DNA of 64,000 nucleotides from contig NC_073692.1 of the NCBI RefSeq assembly GCF_029784155.1, positions 430,075,324-430,139,323 on the forward strand, written 5' to 3'. Position numbers and translations under genes: made by a program. The first letter of the stretch is position 1, and every line of letters starts with the position of its first letter. The notes under the pieces are model-generated. The model was given only the letters and a program-made list of their open reading frames with translations. It had not been told where the DNA came from and did no database searches. Below, piece by piece: positions 1 through 12,153 of the stretch. This DNA is from Uranotaenia lowii (Eukaryota > Arthropoda > Insecta > Diptera > Culicidae).

Positions 1-61
1 AAAAAAAAAAAAAAAAAAACAAAACAAAATAAACGATTTCAAGTAATTTGAGAATAAAACG

Positions 62-180
62 ATAAAAATTTTCCTCGATCGAGATTTGAACTCCAGTCCT
101 CGAGTTCGCCGTCCGATATCTTACCAGGATGCCAACTCATCATTTGATATGACCCACGCTATAGCTGTATAGGTGAGATT
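62..180 (-). repeat. tRNA-like SINE remnant
   Basis: Read on the minus strand, this segment has a good pol III B-box (reverse complement of bases 81-94, core GTTCAAATC) and, about 30 bases upstream of it, an A-box-like TGGCATCCTGG (reverse complement of about 122-134). A short T-run follows. The stems of a true tRNA do not pair well, so it is more likely the head of a tRNA-derived SINE or a tRNA pseudogene. A-rich sequence occupies bases 1-60. Confidence 0.3.
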
Positions 181-1885
181 TTCTTTTTACGAACCGGTCA
201 AAGGAAGAAAGGGAGAGACCGGATAGAATATCCATTGAAAGATCGCCCATTTATTGTAAATCAGTTCACTTTTAGATAATTTCGAGTAAGCATATTCTCA
301 GCTTTTGGATACATATTTACGAATTGACTAAACTGCTATCCGATGCAAAGCTTGTCGAATGATTTTCAATCATTCAATACCAATTAATTTTTAAATTTAA
401 ATTTAAATTTTTTATATGTACTCAGATTCCGAATTCAAATTCAGAATTAAAAATCAAAATTCAATTCTGACTTTAAATTATGGATAAGTTAAGAATTCAG
501 GTTTGAGGATCAGACATTTTTTCAACTGAAATTCAAAGTCAAGAGTCATGATTCGGAATTCAAGCCCAACATTCAAGTTTAAAACATGCACAGACTCAAA
601 ATAAAAATTCAGACTTAGATTTCAGATTCAAAAAAATGCAGATTGAAATTTTGTTTTAGTTAAATCATTAATGTTCTTTCAAAAGGTTTTAAATCTGTGT
701 TTTCTGACTTTCTGTGGTGTTATTTCTATCACTTTAATTTTATTTGTGAAAAATCAGCCCTTTATCATTCTTCAATGCATAATGTTGTTTTAAAACAACA
801 CTAATTAAAATCCAAATATCTCGAAAATGCGTGGATATTTTGAGCGATGTATTCACGAAAAATCATCTTGAGATTGAAAGAAATCCATGGTATGAAAAAA
901 AAACTGCATAAATCAAATTTGTTTATTTTTTTGAAAAAAAAGTAGCTTTTGTAAAATCGCTATTATTTCTTCAGATTTGCAAAATCTAAAAAAAAATTTA
1001 ATCTTGACAAATTACTAACACCTTCCTGCACAGAATTGACAAGGTTTGGAAGAAATTTGCAACATCGTACTAAAATTAAAATGAAGAACTTTGATGGGCC
1101 TAAGAATTTAAAAAGTTATTTTTCAACTTTGATGGGCCATAACTTTAATTATACTCAAAATAACCACTTAAAACCTGAGTTGTGTTATTCGAATTAAAAT
1201 GTTATTATTTTACTGCTATTCTAATTTACAAAAAAAGTCATGCAAGAATTAACTATACCAATCTTAACATATTCTGCCAATTCGAAGTTAGTAATCCAAA
1301 ATGTATACTGACATAAATAGTTATGGTTTAGAAAATACGTACCGTAATCCGCGGTAAAATTGATCACCTTTCTCAATATTTTTCGATTAGTTTTTTTTCT
1401 GTTAAGGGGAACGTGGCATGTTTCAAGTTTTCAAAACCAGTACTGGACTCCTATGAACGTAAAACATGGTTGCAGAAATTTATAAGACTACTTTAAATTC
1501 GAATTAAAAATCAATTTCGTATTTGCTTAGAATTTGATGCTTTGGGGTAACCTTAATCAGTCTCTATTTTGACGGTTTTAACGAGTTTTCTTGATCATAA
1601 TTATACATTTACAAATACTAGTTTATCAATTGCTTAGGCAGTTCGGAACAAACTTCAAATGATATAAAATTTATCGTGAAACTACAAAATTGAACACAAC
1701 ACTTTTGGTGGCTCAGAGATACTAAATTTGTTACTTTTGGTCCAGTGAATTCTGAGATATACAGTGTTGAATATCGGTGTTTTTTGGTTTAGATTTCTTC
1801 GCGGTCCAAAAAAAAACAACATCGCGGTCCGTAATGTATTAAAGCCGAATTACAATAAGAATCGAAAGATAGACAATGATGCTGC
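181..1885. other. Intergenic, no gene seen
   Basis: AT-rich non-coding DNA. About 415-650 is a low-complexity patch made of jumbled variants of AATTCAGATTC; similar patches occur at about 4310-4500, 9490-9660 and 11340-11500. No ORF with coding character and no convincing terminal repeats. Confidence 0.6.
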
Positions 1886-3376
1886 ATGAATTCCCCTTTA
1901 TTTTTTCTTCAAACTTTACCATTTGATAGGCCTTTTGTCCTAGACTGGCTTACTCTTGGAAAAAATCCCTATCAAAACTTTACCTCAATATACAACAAAA
2001 ACTATCCCGAAAGTCTAAAAGTCGCTAGAGTGGTTCCCGTTTTTAAGGCAGGCGATGAAACGGATATAAATAATTACCGTCCAATTTCAACACTTAGTGT
2101 GTTTAGCAAAATATTCGAAAAACTTCTGGTAAGTCGACTCAATAACTTTATCAAAGAAAATAACATCTTATATAACCTGCAATTCGGTTTCAAAGCTGGG
2201 TCTAGTACGCTTATTGCAATGTGTGAATTGATAGATTCGGTAATTGAAAACATAGACACAAAAAAAATTGTAGGAGGATTGTTTCTGGACTTTAGAAAAG
2301 CCTTTGACACGCTTGATCATGACGTTCTCCTTAGAAAACTGGATTGCTATGGAATAAGAGGAGTTGCTAATAACATCTTTCGTAGCTATCTTACAGGACG
2401 GAAACAGTATGTTTCTATTGATAAAATAAATAGCTCGTTGGGACAAATAGAAGTGGGTGTGCCTCAAGGTAGTAACATTGGGCCACTACTTTTTCTACTA
2501 TACATCAATGACTTATGCAACCTGCCATTACATGGTACCCCCAGATTATTTGCAGATGACACAGCTTTATTTTATCCAGAGAATTGTCCCAATGTCATAA
2601 TCGGAAAAATGCAAAAAGACTTAGAGATTCTTGGCAAATACTTTAATAGCAATCTGCTGACCCTAAACCTTTCTAAGACCAAATACATGATATTTCGTTC
2701 AGCAAGAAGAAGAATTTATTGCAGCAATGACCTTTCTTATGATAATACTATAATCGAAAAGGTGGATAACTTTAAATATTTGGGGCTCACGCTTGATGAA
2801 ACACTTTCGTGGAGTTTTCATGTCAACAACCTTATTAAGAAAACATCGTCCTTTAGTGGTATTCTTTGGCGAATTAGAAGTTTTTTGCCGCGTCATGTTT
2901 TAATTAAATTTTATTTTGCTTTCATTCACTCTCAGTTGAACTATCTCATCGCGGTATGGGGCAGGGCTTCCCTGTCTATCCTCGGGCGATTGCAGACATT
3001 ACAAAATCGTTGCATAAAAACCATATTCAAACTTCCTTATCTCTATCCTACGTCTTTACTGTACTCGAATACAACTTACAATATTTTACCTCTTACCCAC
3101 TTGTGTAGTCTGCAAACATTATTGTATGTCTTCGACAATTTGAACTCATTAGACAACACAAGAAATTTATTGTTTAACTCAGGCACTCGTTCTCGCCATA
3201 CTCGTCAATCACATCATTTGCTTCGAAGCCGTTGCTTAACATCTTTTGGTCAACGCAGAATTTCTTACATTGGACCTGCTTCTTACAATTGCCTTCCAGA
3301 AGTTGTCAAAAATGCTAACAACCGCAACATTTTCAAATCGAAAGTGATACGTCACCTCAAGGAACTTCAGTCGTAA
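1886..3376 (+). CDS. LINE reverse transcriptase (496 aa, lacks endonuclease)
   Basis: The product would copy element RNA into DNA at a nicked chromosomal site. Visible RT motifs in order: NNYRPISTLS (about residues 61-70), the GF.AG motif (about 99-103), DFRKAFDTLDH with the first catalytic Asp (about 134-144), GVPQGSNIGPLLF (about 190-202), and the FADDTALF active-site box (about 222-229), followed by thumb sequence and the Arg/His-rich C-terminal region usual in jockey/CR1-type LINEs. Family knowledge says a full-length ORF2 begins with an endonuclease domain, which is missing. The first 25 or so residues do not look like RT, so the annotated ATG is probably an accident of flanking or divergent sequence and the homologous part begins near 1975. 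No internal stop is present. Clade assignment (jockey versus CR1/L2 group) is uncertain. Confidence 0.85.
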   Translation: MNSPLFFLQTLPFDRPFVLDWLTLGKNPYQNFTSIYNKNYPESLKVARVVPVFKAGDETDINNYRPISTLSVFSKIFEKLLVSRLNNFIKENNILYNLQFGFKAGSSTLIAMCELIDSVIENIDTKKIVGGLFLDFRKAFDTLDHDVLLRKLDCYGIRGVANNIFRSYLTGRKQYVSIDKINSSLGQIEVGVPQGSNIGPLLFLLYINDLCNLPLHGTPRLFADDTALFYPENCPNVIIGKMQKDLEILGKYFNSNLLTLNLSKTKYMIFRSARRRIYCSNDLSYDNTIIEKVDNFKYLGLTLDETLSWSFHVNNLIKKTSSFSGILWRIRSFLPRHVLIKFYFAFIHSQLNYLIAVWGRASLSILGRLQTLQNRCIKTIFKLPYLYPTSLLYSNTTYNILPLTHLCSLQTLLYVFDNLNSLDNTRNLLFNSGTRSRHTRQSHHLLRSRCLTSFGQRRISYIGPASYNCLPEVVKNANNRNIFKSKVIRHLKELQS

Positions 3377-3660
3377 ACCTTATCATCATGCCAGTATTTT
3401 TTAATTTTTTATTTTTTGTTACACATATATTTTAACTAATTTTTTTTTTCTAAAGTAACGTTAACATTTTTTTTGTAAATATTTTTTCCTAGTTAGTATA
3501 TTAGCTTTATCAATTAATTTTTAATTTGTTCCTTTTGTATTAATTATTTGTAAAAATGGATCTCTTCAAAGGAATACTCTTTCCACTGAGATTCATTCTT
3601 AGTTTAGTTTAGTTTACTTGTCTAGCTTCATTCCCTCGCATTAAGTAAAAAAAACATTTT
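1886..3660 (+). mobile_element. 5'-truncated non-LTR retrotransposon (LINE), jockey/CR1-like
   Basis: A reverse transcriptase frame (1886-3376) is followed by about 280 bases of AT-rich 3' UTR with a short TTTAG-type repeat near 3600. No apurinic endonuclease frame is found upstream, so the copy is 5' truncated, the usual fate of target-primed insertions. The uninterrupted frame points to a fairly young insertion. No clear target-site duplication was found. Confidence 0.8.
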
Positions 3661-6525
3661 TGTTAAAGTTCTCAGCATGAATAAATTTTGCTCGCGTTTT
3701 TGTTTTTTTGTTTGCTGCCAGACATGCTGAGAACAGAAAGCGTCCATTACCAGGGGGCTCATATGAGCTTTTTGGTGTGGGGGAGTGTGGTGGGCCGCTT
3801 TATATGTGTGTAAAAAACTACACCAAAACTATACATTTACTAAGGACAGAAGTTGAACTCTTACATTAATCAACCTGCTGCTTTTAAAAGCTTTGACTTC
3901 ATCAGGAAAAGTGTTTGTTTGCGAACCTTCTAAAAAATGGTATTTAAAAATTTTGAAATTACATTTTTATCTAGATTTGAAATTTTCCAAAAACAAACCA
4001 AGTTTTTCCCAATTTGTAATTCAACATATAGGTTTTTAAATGTAGAAAAAAGTTATGAGTTATTTGAACTTTAGACTTAGTTATCGATTATTATGTGGAA
4101 ATATTTCATGTTGATAAAGTGATCAATGTTACCCGTTTTACGGTACACAATATAAAAATCTGTGAATTTTTCAAAAATTCTGTGTTTTTGTTACAAAGTT
4201 TCTGTGATGAAAATTTGCTCGAAATTATGTGAAATTTCAAGATTAATTTTAAGATTTAAGATAAATTTAAGATTATTCTGTAATTTCAGCAACCTTGATT
4301 GTGAGTGATATTTTATAAAATTGAAGTTCAGAGTTCAGAATAAGATTCAAATTTATGGTGCAGAATTCAAGTTTCAAATTCCAAAAAATCTGGAAAAAGG
4401 TACGAATTTAAAATTAGAATTTCAATTCGAAATTCGAACTCGGAAATCAGATTCAGAATTCAGGTTCAGAGTTATAATTTAGATTCTGAAAACAATTGAA
4501 TAGATTTTGGAATTTTAATTTAGTGAATGTACAAATGAGCTATAACAGATCCAGATTGAAATTCAAAATATTTTTTTTTTGTTTATTTGTGACACTTTAC
4601 CAACGCTTTGGCATTCGTGTCAAGAAATTCAAAATATGAAATACACGATTAGTCCGGAAAAAAATTAAATTCTTCTTTCGTCACTTGGAGTTGAAATGGG
4701 GGATGGGGGATAATAAAACATAACGAAAAAACAATAAAGTCACATTGCACCAAATCGAAAAATTGAAATATTTGTTCATCAAATATTTCAAAAAACACTA
4801 TAAAAGGCGATAAAATTCTCATTATTCCCAGTTTTTTTTGCTCTTGTACCAATTGTTGGGATACTCGATTGAAACTTAAAGGCCTAACGTCTACTTCTTT
4901 TTTGGAAGGCCCAAGATTTATGGATCCGTAGAGACTAAATTGCATATTCAAATATAAAAAAATTAATATGATTTTTGTTTAACCCAATTTTTACTTCACT
5001 ACTTTCATTAAAAATTCGTTTTTCAAGGTTGTTATTCTACAGTGGTTTGTGTTTCGGTACTTTTTCCTTGTTCTCTATATTTTCCCCTCAGGAATATGAC
5101 CAAAGTCTACTCAGCGTCATCTGAACCTGGCGGATTATCGTTGTTTTGTGAATATGTTACAGATGATTCTCCCCCGTTTTATCAGTGTTTTTTTTTGCTC
5201 AGCAACATTTACTGCCGACATCATCATCTCTCCTTCATTTCACGTGAGCTTCGTATTCGTCGAATGCGCATAAGAAGGAAGAGACTGTTTTGTAATATTT
5301 CTCTTTTATTATTATTTTTATTGTGAATTTCTTCTTGTGCCGGTTTTCACGTTAATGACAACTTTCATCAGCCGCTGCTGGGAACCCCTTGTGTTTACAC
5401 ATCACGTCAGTCAGAAGGCAGGACGCAACGTAGCGAACATGTTTTGGATATCTCCCGGCATCAGTTTTATAGTAGTTGTAGTAGGTATAGTATGTGAAGT
5501 CAAGTATAGTAGGCTATAAAAACCGGCGAAAAGGCATATTGACGCCTCTGCGCCACTTGACCTAAAGACTCACTTTTCCTGCTCCGTTTTGATATCAATA
5601 TCCGTTTGCTGCACACCACGTGGAGCACGTAAGGGTTATAGTTTTTCACCACATCTAATCGTATTTTTCGTACCAGGACTATGCACTTTTTGAAGTGTTT
5701 TGCTAGAGTAACTTTCAATGGCTGCGATCTTTCGGGAACCTTTTAAGCGTTTTCTGACCTATGCCAAGTGCTAATGGGCGTAGAAATGAAGTGATATGTT
5801 ACAACTTTTTTATGATATTTTTGTTAGCTATACAAATTATTAGTATTTTCTTCAAATCTGCTACCCAAACGAATTTTAACATCATGAGTTGAATTATTAA
5901 ACTGGTGGACAAGTTTTGGAATATTCTGATGACTTATTGTTACAATCAAATTTAGCACACATATAAGATTTAAAGTAAAAAGAAGGTTTAAAATATAAAA
6001 ATGTGTTTTCCGTTTTCGTAAAAAGGGGCCTCCTCAATAATATCACAAAATTATAACAATTTTCAAGACATTTTCATTAAAATTCGAGGCACATAAAAGT
6101 TTTGAATTGATTCATTGAGTTGGCCAACAAGATTTGTTAAATTAATATGACTTATTCTATTAAATAGATTTCTTAGTTTTTTTAATCTGCTTTCATAGGT
6201 TATTGATTTTAAATAGACCTGTGATCAAACTGAAAGGTGAATTGAAAAATCTTCTGGCAAAATGGCTTTCAGAGGTTTCTTCAATTCGGCTCAATCGAGT
6301 CAAAGCCGTGTCGCCGTAACGGCCTTATGAGTTTGCTGAACAGCCAGAAATCGCACGAATATGACAAATATGGTGGTTGTGGAACGATATTAGTCAAATT
6401 TTTGGCAAAAAAATTACAAAGAACAAGAGCCGGTTAGATGCCGTGTTAACGAAGTTAAAAAATCACGACATGTTCAAAATCGAATACATTGTTTTGGTAG
6501 CTCACAAGCCCAGTTAACAGTACTA
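3661..6525. other. Intergenic, no gene seen
   Basis: AT-rich DNA without a supportable gene. It contains a low-complexity AATTC/GATTC patch (about 4310-4500) and a short retro-insertion (4558-4637, listed separately). About 5040-5760 is richer in GC than its surroundings and carries short ORFs on both strands, but none has recognisable domains. Confidence 0.5.
4572..4623 (-). mobile_element. Tail-only SINE/LINE micro-insertion with 14-bp target duplication
   Basis: A 52-base insert starts on the + strand with a T-run, continues with about 42 bases ending in GGCATTCGTGTCAA, and is flanked by an exact 14-bp direct repeat GAAATTCAAAATAT (4558-4571 and 4624-4637). T-run first on the + strand means the element lies on the minus strand, with a poly(A) tail and only its last 40 or so bases kept. 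The same tail is inserted at 14289-14347 with a different target duplication. Confidence 0.85.
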
Positions 6526-7819
6526 AAGGGTGATACGGTCAAAATTTGGTCAAGGGAAAACACGTGTAAATCGGTGAAATCGTTTATTTAAAAAATCAAA
6601 TTAAATTTCTTTTTCAAGTTTAATTAGTATAAAATTCAGGAAAAATATTCAGTTAGGCTTCCGCTTTTCCTAATCCGAATTGCCGGACCTTACGCTTAAC
6701 CCCTGCCATCAGATTTTGTACAGCCACCTTGTCCACCTTCTTCGCCGCAGGAAGCCAGTTTGGCTTGAACTGCTGCTCGTCCTTAGCAGTTTTTTTTGGT
6801 CTTTTTTAGGTTCCGCTTGACAATAGCCCAGTATTTCTCAATTGGGCGGAGCTCTGGCGTGTTGGGAGGGTTCTTGTCCTTGGGAACCACCTGCACGTTG
6901 TTGGCGGCGTACCACTCCATGGCCTTTTTACCGTAATGGCAAGATGACAAATCCGGCCAAAACAGTATGGAACAACCGTGTTTCTTCAGGAAAGGCAGCA
7001 GACGTTTATTCAAACACTCTTTCACGTAAATTTCTTGGTTGACAGTCCCAGAAGCTATGAAAATGCTGCTTTTCAAGCCACAGGTACAGATGGATTGCCA
7101 AACCAGATATTTCTTCGCGAACTTTGACAGTTTCGTGTGCTTGAAAATATCTGCTACCTTTCCTGCCGTATAAAACTCCTGTCCTGGAAGCTGCTTGTAG
7201 TCGGCTTTGACGTAGGTTTCGTCGTCCATTACCACGCAGTCAAACTTCGTCAGCATCGTCGTGTACAGCCTCCGGGATCGCGCTTTGGCCGTCGTATTTT
7301 GTTTATCATCGCGATTTGGAGTCACTTCCTTCTTGTAAGTCGATAGTCAGGCTCGTTTTTTTGGCTCGATGCACGGTTGTAGAAGATACACCCAGCTTAT
7401 TTGCGGCATCTCGGAGAGAGAGGTTAGGGTTTCGCTTGAAACTACCGACAACCTTCTTTGTCGTCTCAGCGGCTCCCGGTCTTCGATTTCCCTCCGATCC
7501 AGACTTCCTGGCTGTCGACAAACGTTCCCCAAACACTTTAATTACATTTGTAACGGTTGATTTGGCAACTTTTAGCGATTTTGCCAGCTTTCCGTGCGAG
7601 TAGCTTGGATTTTCACGATGCGCGAGCAAAATTTTGATACGCTGCTCTTCTTCCTTGGACGGCATTTTGACAACTGAATCAATTCCAAAATCAAAATAGG
7701 AGCAACATTCTACACACACACACACACCCTCAAAATGAGGGGTGTTCAGGTTTTTTAAATGCAAAATTGAAAGAAATACGTCAAGTTGATATTCACCAAA
7801 TTTTGACCGTATCACCCTT
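6526..7819 (-). mobile_element. Mariner/Tc1 superfamily DD37E transposon, non-autonomous copy
   Basis: The ends carry inverted repeats: AAGGGTGATACGGTC at 6526 and its complement ending at 7819, each next to a TA dinucleotide (6524-6525 and 7820-7821), the target duplication typical of Tc1/mariner. At about 1.29 kb the size is normal for the superfamily. The transposase on the minus strand has 37 residues between the second Asp and the Glu, the spacing of the ITmD37E group first described in mosquitoes. The copy is dead because of frameshifts and a stop (see transposase entry). Confidence 0.9.
6653..7665 (-). pseudogene. DD37E transposase pseudogene
   Basis: The transposase would bind the terminal repeats and cut and paste the element. 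The ATG at 7663-7665 starts MPSKEEEQ; two helix-turn-helix units follow (KLAKSLKVAKSTVTNVIK and LRDAANKLGVSSTTVHRAKK). The catalytic triad is seen as MDDETY, WPDLSSCHY and RPIEKYW, with 37 residues between the last two acids. Three lesions are visible: an extra A in an A7 run near 7345-7355 shifts the frame, a TGA lies just downstream in the corrected frame, and an extra A in an A8 run near 6790 shifts it again, losing the C-terminus that would otherwise run to a stop at 6653-6655. If the two extra bases are removed, the length is close to 337 codons, normal for the family. Both indels sit in homopolymers, so sequencing error is possible, but the TGA is not explained that way. Confidence 0.9.
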
Positions 7820-8617
7820 TACACCAACATCCAGAAAAAACAATAATTTACCGACTCAAAAAAAAACCGGGGAGTTAAAAAATCACATTTCAATTTATCA
7901 CAGTAGTATAATCAACAAGAACAATTTCCAAGTATTTTTATAAAGTTTGGGACACTGTCCAGATTTGATTTAATGGAAGATTCACTGCATTGAAAAACTT
8001 CTTTTACATTCAAAAAGGGTTGGACAACGTTTTTATGTTAGGAAACGAAACCTCCTACAACTCATAATTGAAAATTAATTAATCACTTTAAAAGTCATAA
8101 ATTGGATTTCAAACTGAAAAAACTAAATCAGATGTTAGATCAACAAAAACTAAACTTATTCGGCAATGAAATTCAAATATTCAAATTGAAGCTTAGGTTG
8201 AATTTCGTTTTTTTCTGTATATTTTCAAACCAGTAGAATAAAAACCTGGGAAAATCATCACATTTTAGGGGGAAACACAAGAAAAACTTAGGAATTTCGA
8301 AACAGAAAAAATGTCATATCAAGTCAGCACAAAGTCGGCAATCGGGAACCCTTTCTGTTGTACTTGTTCCGACACTTGGAAGATGTATGATAGATGTCTG
8401 GTCAACATGCAATGTCGTCAGTGAATGTCGCCGGTGTTGATATTGACGAAAACTCCGGTTTGTGGATTCAGCAACAGTATATAAGGAGCATTTTCCGTTT
8501 GTTTGTTCGTTTGTATGTTTGTCTTCAATAGGCTCAGAGCTTAAATTTGGCACAGGTGCTTATTAGAACCAGTCAAGATGAAAAATGTTTTTAGATTTTC
8601 GAATGACCCCTTTTGAA
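7820..8617. other. Intergenic, no gene seen
   Basis: AT-rich DNA between the DD37E element and the degenerate tandem array. No coding or repeat structure that I can support. Confidence 0.5.
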
Positions 8618-9445
8618 GAGAGTCGTCCATACAAGACAAAAATTGTTTTAGCGATATTGACGTTATGCATTGGAATGGTATGAACACTCGCATACGGGAA
8701 TTTTAAGGGACGAACAATTGATTTCAATCATCAAATTTTGTGTAAGGAGTCGGAAAAAGGGGTCGTCCATATGACCTGTTCAGTGTTTTTGGTATATTCA
8801 CGCATGTACATTTGATTTTACATTGATTGATTGATTGACACGGTTTTTTTGGAACGAGCAATGTATTTCAAGCATCAAATTTTGTGTCAGGGGTCATCAA
8901 AGGGGGTCGTCCATATAAACTGTTAAGTATTTTTGCTATATTTACGTTATAATGCATTGGATTAGGCACATTTGGGATTTTAGGGACAAGCACTTGATTT
9001 TAAAAATCAAATTTTTTGTCGTGGGTCGGCAAAAGGAGGGGTCGTTAACTGTTCTGTGTTTTTGTAATTATGCATGGATCGGATTGAAAATTTATCACAC
9101 GGGTGTTTCAAGAAATGAACAATCGATATCAGGTATTCAATTGTTTGTAAAGAATCGGGAAAAGGTATCGTCCATATAAACGGATCGTTGTTTTTGCGGT
9201 ATTGACTTTATCATGCCTCGGGACGAGACGAAAATTGAAACAGGAGAGTTTTAAAGGACGAAAATTCGATTTCTTATTTTGAAACTTGTAGAACAGGACA
9301 GAAAGAGGGGCTGTTAGTTTTGTAATATTTGCATCTGTCTAGACGAAAGAATTCATACACGGTAGTTATACAAAACAAATAATCGATTCATGATTTCAAA
9401 TTCTGTACCAAACAGCAGAAAAACGCGTCGTTAACTTTTTAATGT
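8618..9445. repeat. Degenerate tandem array, about six units of 115-145 bp
   Basis: Each unit opens with a variant of GGTCGTCCATATAAAC, continues with a TTTTTGCGATATTGACG-like core, then a variant of GGGACGAACAATTGATTTC, a TCAAATTTTGTG-like stretch and a purine-rich end. Unit starts fall near 8622, 8761, 8905, 9040, 9167, 9306 and 9423. Divergence between units is high, so this is an old satellite-like array. Single-unit relatives are seen near 38430-38500 and 39010-39030. Confidence 0.65.
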
Positions 9446-11996
9446 TTTTGTAATGATTTCTTTATCAGAACAAGACAAAATCAGTTCAGTAAGTAAAATT
9501 ATAAAATTCAATTTCTAATCTGTATTCTGAAATCTGAATAAAAATTCTTTTTTTTTGTAATACAAAATCCTGAGTTCTGAACCTCAATTTTGAACTCTGT
9601 ATCTGAAATCGGAATTTAAATTCTGAATCTGAGTTTTTCATTTTAATCTTAACACAGCAAATACGAGATATCTCGTTTTTTTTGCTCGCGGCGAATGAGC
9701 TGTGGTTTGAAGCATAACTTATATGTTATAAATATAACAATGAAGCTATTTTCTATAAAATTACACACACTTAATTTATAGAATTCGATTAGGTGGTTTC
9801 TGAGATATGTAATGCCGTTTTTTTTTGTGTATCCCGGTTTAAGTATTTGTTCGGTCCTTAATGTGTTAATCTGAATTCTTAATCTGAAATTTCTTATTTG
9901 TTAATATTATTTTTCACTTTTTTCTAAATTAAGAATCTGAATTCTGGAGGAAAATACCTCACTGATATTTATCTTGATAGCACGTTTGAAGGTTTATTTC
10001 AAGATAATTTAGCGTCGACTGTTCATACCTATAGTAAAAAATACTTAATACTAATGAGAATTAATAAACACAGAGAAAAGCCATTTCTCTGTTTCTCTGT
10101 CATTTTCATATATTTAATTTAATTGGATAAGTCTAATTTTTTCATTTTTTGCCAAAATCGAGCCGAGTTAACACATAATTGATAATTGCAAATTTCACTT
10201 TTTTCACTGTCAAAATAAATGTAAGAGCTATGTCCTTTTCACTTAGCAAAAGCTTTACAATATTTTATATTTCAAACCGAAATCAGTCTCTATTATCGAA
10301 AAAAAATAACAGAAATAATAGATAGTTATCCTAACACCATCCACAGCATCAATCGTTGAACAAGTGAACGATGCTATACATAAATCAAGTAATATTTTCG
10401 GTAGGATGAGGAAAACCCTATTTGCAACCGAGGACTGAAAAAAAAACAAATAAGAAATCGGATGTAAATGATTGTGCTCGTATTTGTGAGTGTGTATACT
10501 AAGACAGTTTGCAATACCGGGTTTTTTTTTCTACTGCATTGAGGAAAAATATAATGATAATTTTCTGACAAAAAAAGCATTTCCAACTTTTTCTCTCATT
10601 TTTATTTCCGCCTCACTCTCTTCAATATGTTGTATGTGCTAAAAGCTGAGCAAAAATCGATACAAAAGTATAATTGAATTAAGCTTACTTATTCCAGGCG
10701 TCGCGACCAGCAGTAGCTTGCCCGTGCAGCAATGGGTGTAGTACATTCATTGTAAACAAAAAAAAAAACGTGCAAATGTAAAAATGCATACAGGCGTTTG
10801 TTTCACTTTGTCACGTAACCAAAAGAAAGGGACAAGCAGTAATCGCACATTTAGATTGAAATATTTTATTTCGTTCGAATTTCATGTTTCATGATTTTCG
10901 TGGTCAATGGTATCTGGCCACGGACTGTCTCGGCTCAGAACGAAGACAGAAGAAGAGTTTATCATCACAGCTTCGACATCAACGATTTTTTTTTCTGGTT
11001 CAAACATGCTCGCGCCAGAGTAGAAAAGAAGGGAAAAAATCAATAGATTTCCAACTTACAACCAACCGAGAGCTGCATTTTTTCCACCCATACACACCCA
11101 GAAGAAAAAATAGCTCGCTCGCGAAGATTACGTTGTCGTTTTTTTTTGAAAGACAATTTCTCCTTGGTAGAAGATTTCGTTGGATGTCGCGTTTTAAAAA
11201 CGGCAAAGCCATGAGATGTTAATTAATCAATCGTGGAAAAATCGTTTCAGAACACAAAATATCCACAATTTTGTTAGTTTCAAATTTTGATACATTGTTG
11301 TTTGGGTTTGAATTAAATTTTAACATCCATCGGGCTTACTTGATTACTGAGTGAATTTCTAATCAAGAATTTAAATTTCATATTCTGAATCCGTATTTTG
11401 ATTGCAATCATTGCATTCACTTCTGAATCCTGAATTTGAAAACCGAAATGATAAATCTAGTTTCAAATTCGCATGATCGATTCCGATTTGATGGAAAAAT
11501 TGAATTCGCAGATTGGAAAACCCGACACTTTTTGAACTTAAAATGATGATTACACCTAATTTAATTATATTTTCGTAAACTTTATTACAGGGCCATACAC
11601 ATACAGTTCCTGATACAATTCAGCTACAATTATTTACTTTAACGTTCTTAAGAGTCGAGAAAAAAAAATGAAAAAACATGGTTCAGAAAAAAAAGTTGTA
11701 AATCAATAATATGCTCGAAAAAAATAGTAACCTGAAGTCAGAAGCTGTTTGTTGCAGATGTGGATATATTTAAAAAAAAACAATTCTAAACTAGATATGG
11801 TTTTTAAAGTTGAACGTACATTCCATTCAATTTAAAGATTTAATTTTTTTACTTTCAATTGAAATCATAATCATGTCAATTCAATTAGAGTTGTTATTCC
11901 AAATTCTAATGTGTTCCTGTATTCTGATTCTATCTTTATTTAAGACTTGAAATAAAATTCCTACTCCTAAAGACTTCATAGACAGAAAATGATACC
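9446..11996. other. Intergenic, no gene seen
   Basis: Contains two low-complexity AATTC/GATTC patches (9490-9660, 11340-11500). The part at 10680-11220 has more mixed composition and a 112-codon ORF (10884-11222), but that ORF is rich in Phe/Arg/Ser from simple sequence and shows no domain, so I do not call it. Confidence 0.5.
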
Positions 11997-12153
11997 AGTC
12001 CAGGAGGTCTGGAGCGACCCTTCCACCTCACAAAAAGTCACTTTCTCTGATAAAACAGCTCGATCCTGCACTTATTCTTTAAGTTCAATCTGTTTGACAC
12101 GAGAAAGTGACTTTTAAGGCGCCGGTAGGGCCCCCTTCCAGACCTCCAGGACT
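11997..12153. repeat. Short inverted-repeat element (MITE-like), 157 bp
   Basis: Ends are complementary: AGTCCAGGAGGTCTGGA at 11997-12013 and its inverse at 12137-12153. A second inner pair, AGTCACTTTCTC (about 12036) and GAGAAAGTGACTT (about 12103), continues the hairpin. No coding capacity. Confidence 0.65.

Noticed and set aside
8618..9445. CRISPR-like array
   Set aside because: Unit length, divergence and a eukaryotic setting do not fit; it is a degenerate satellite.
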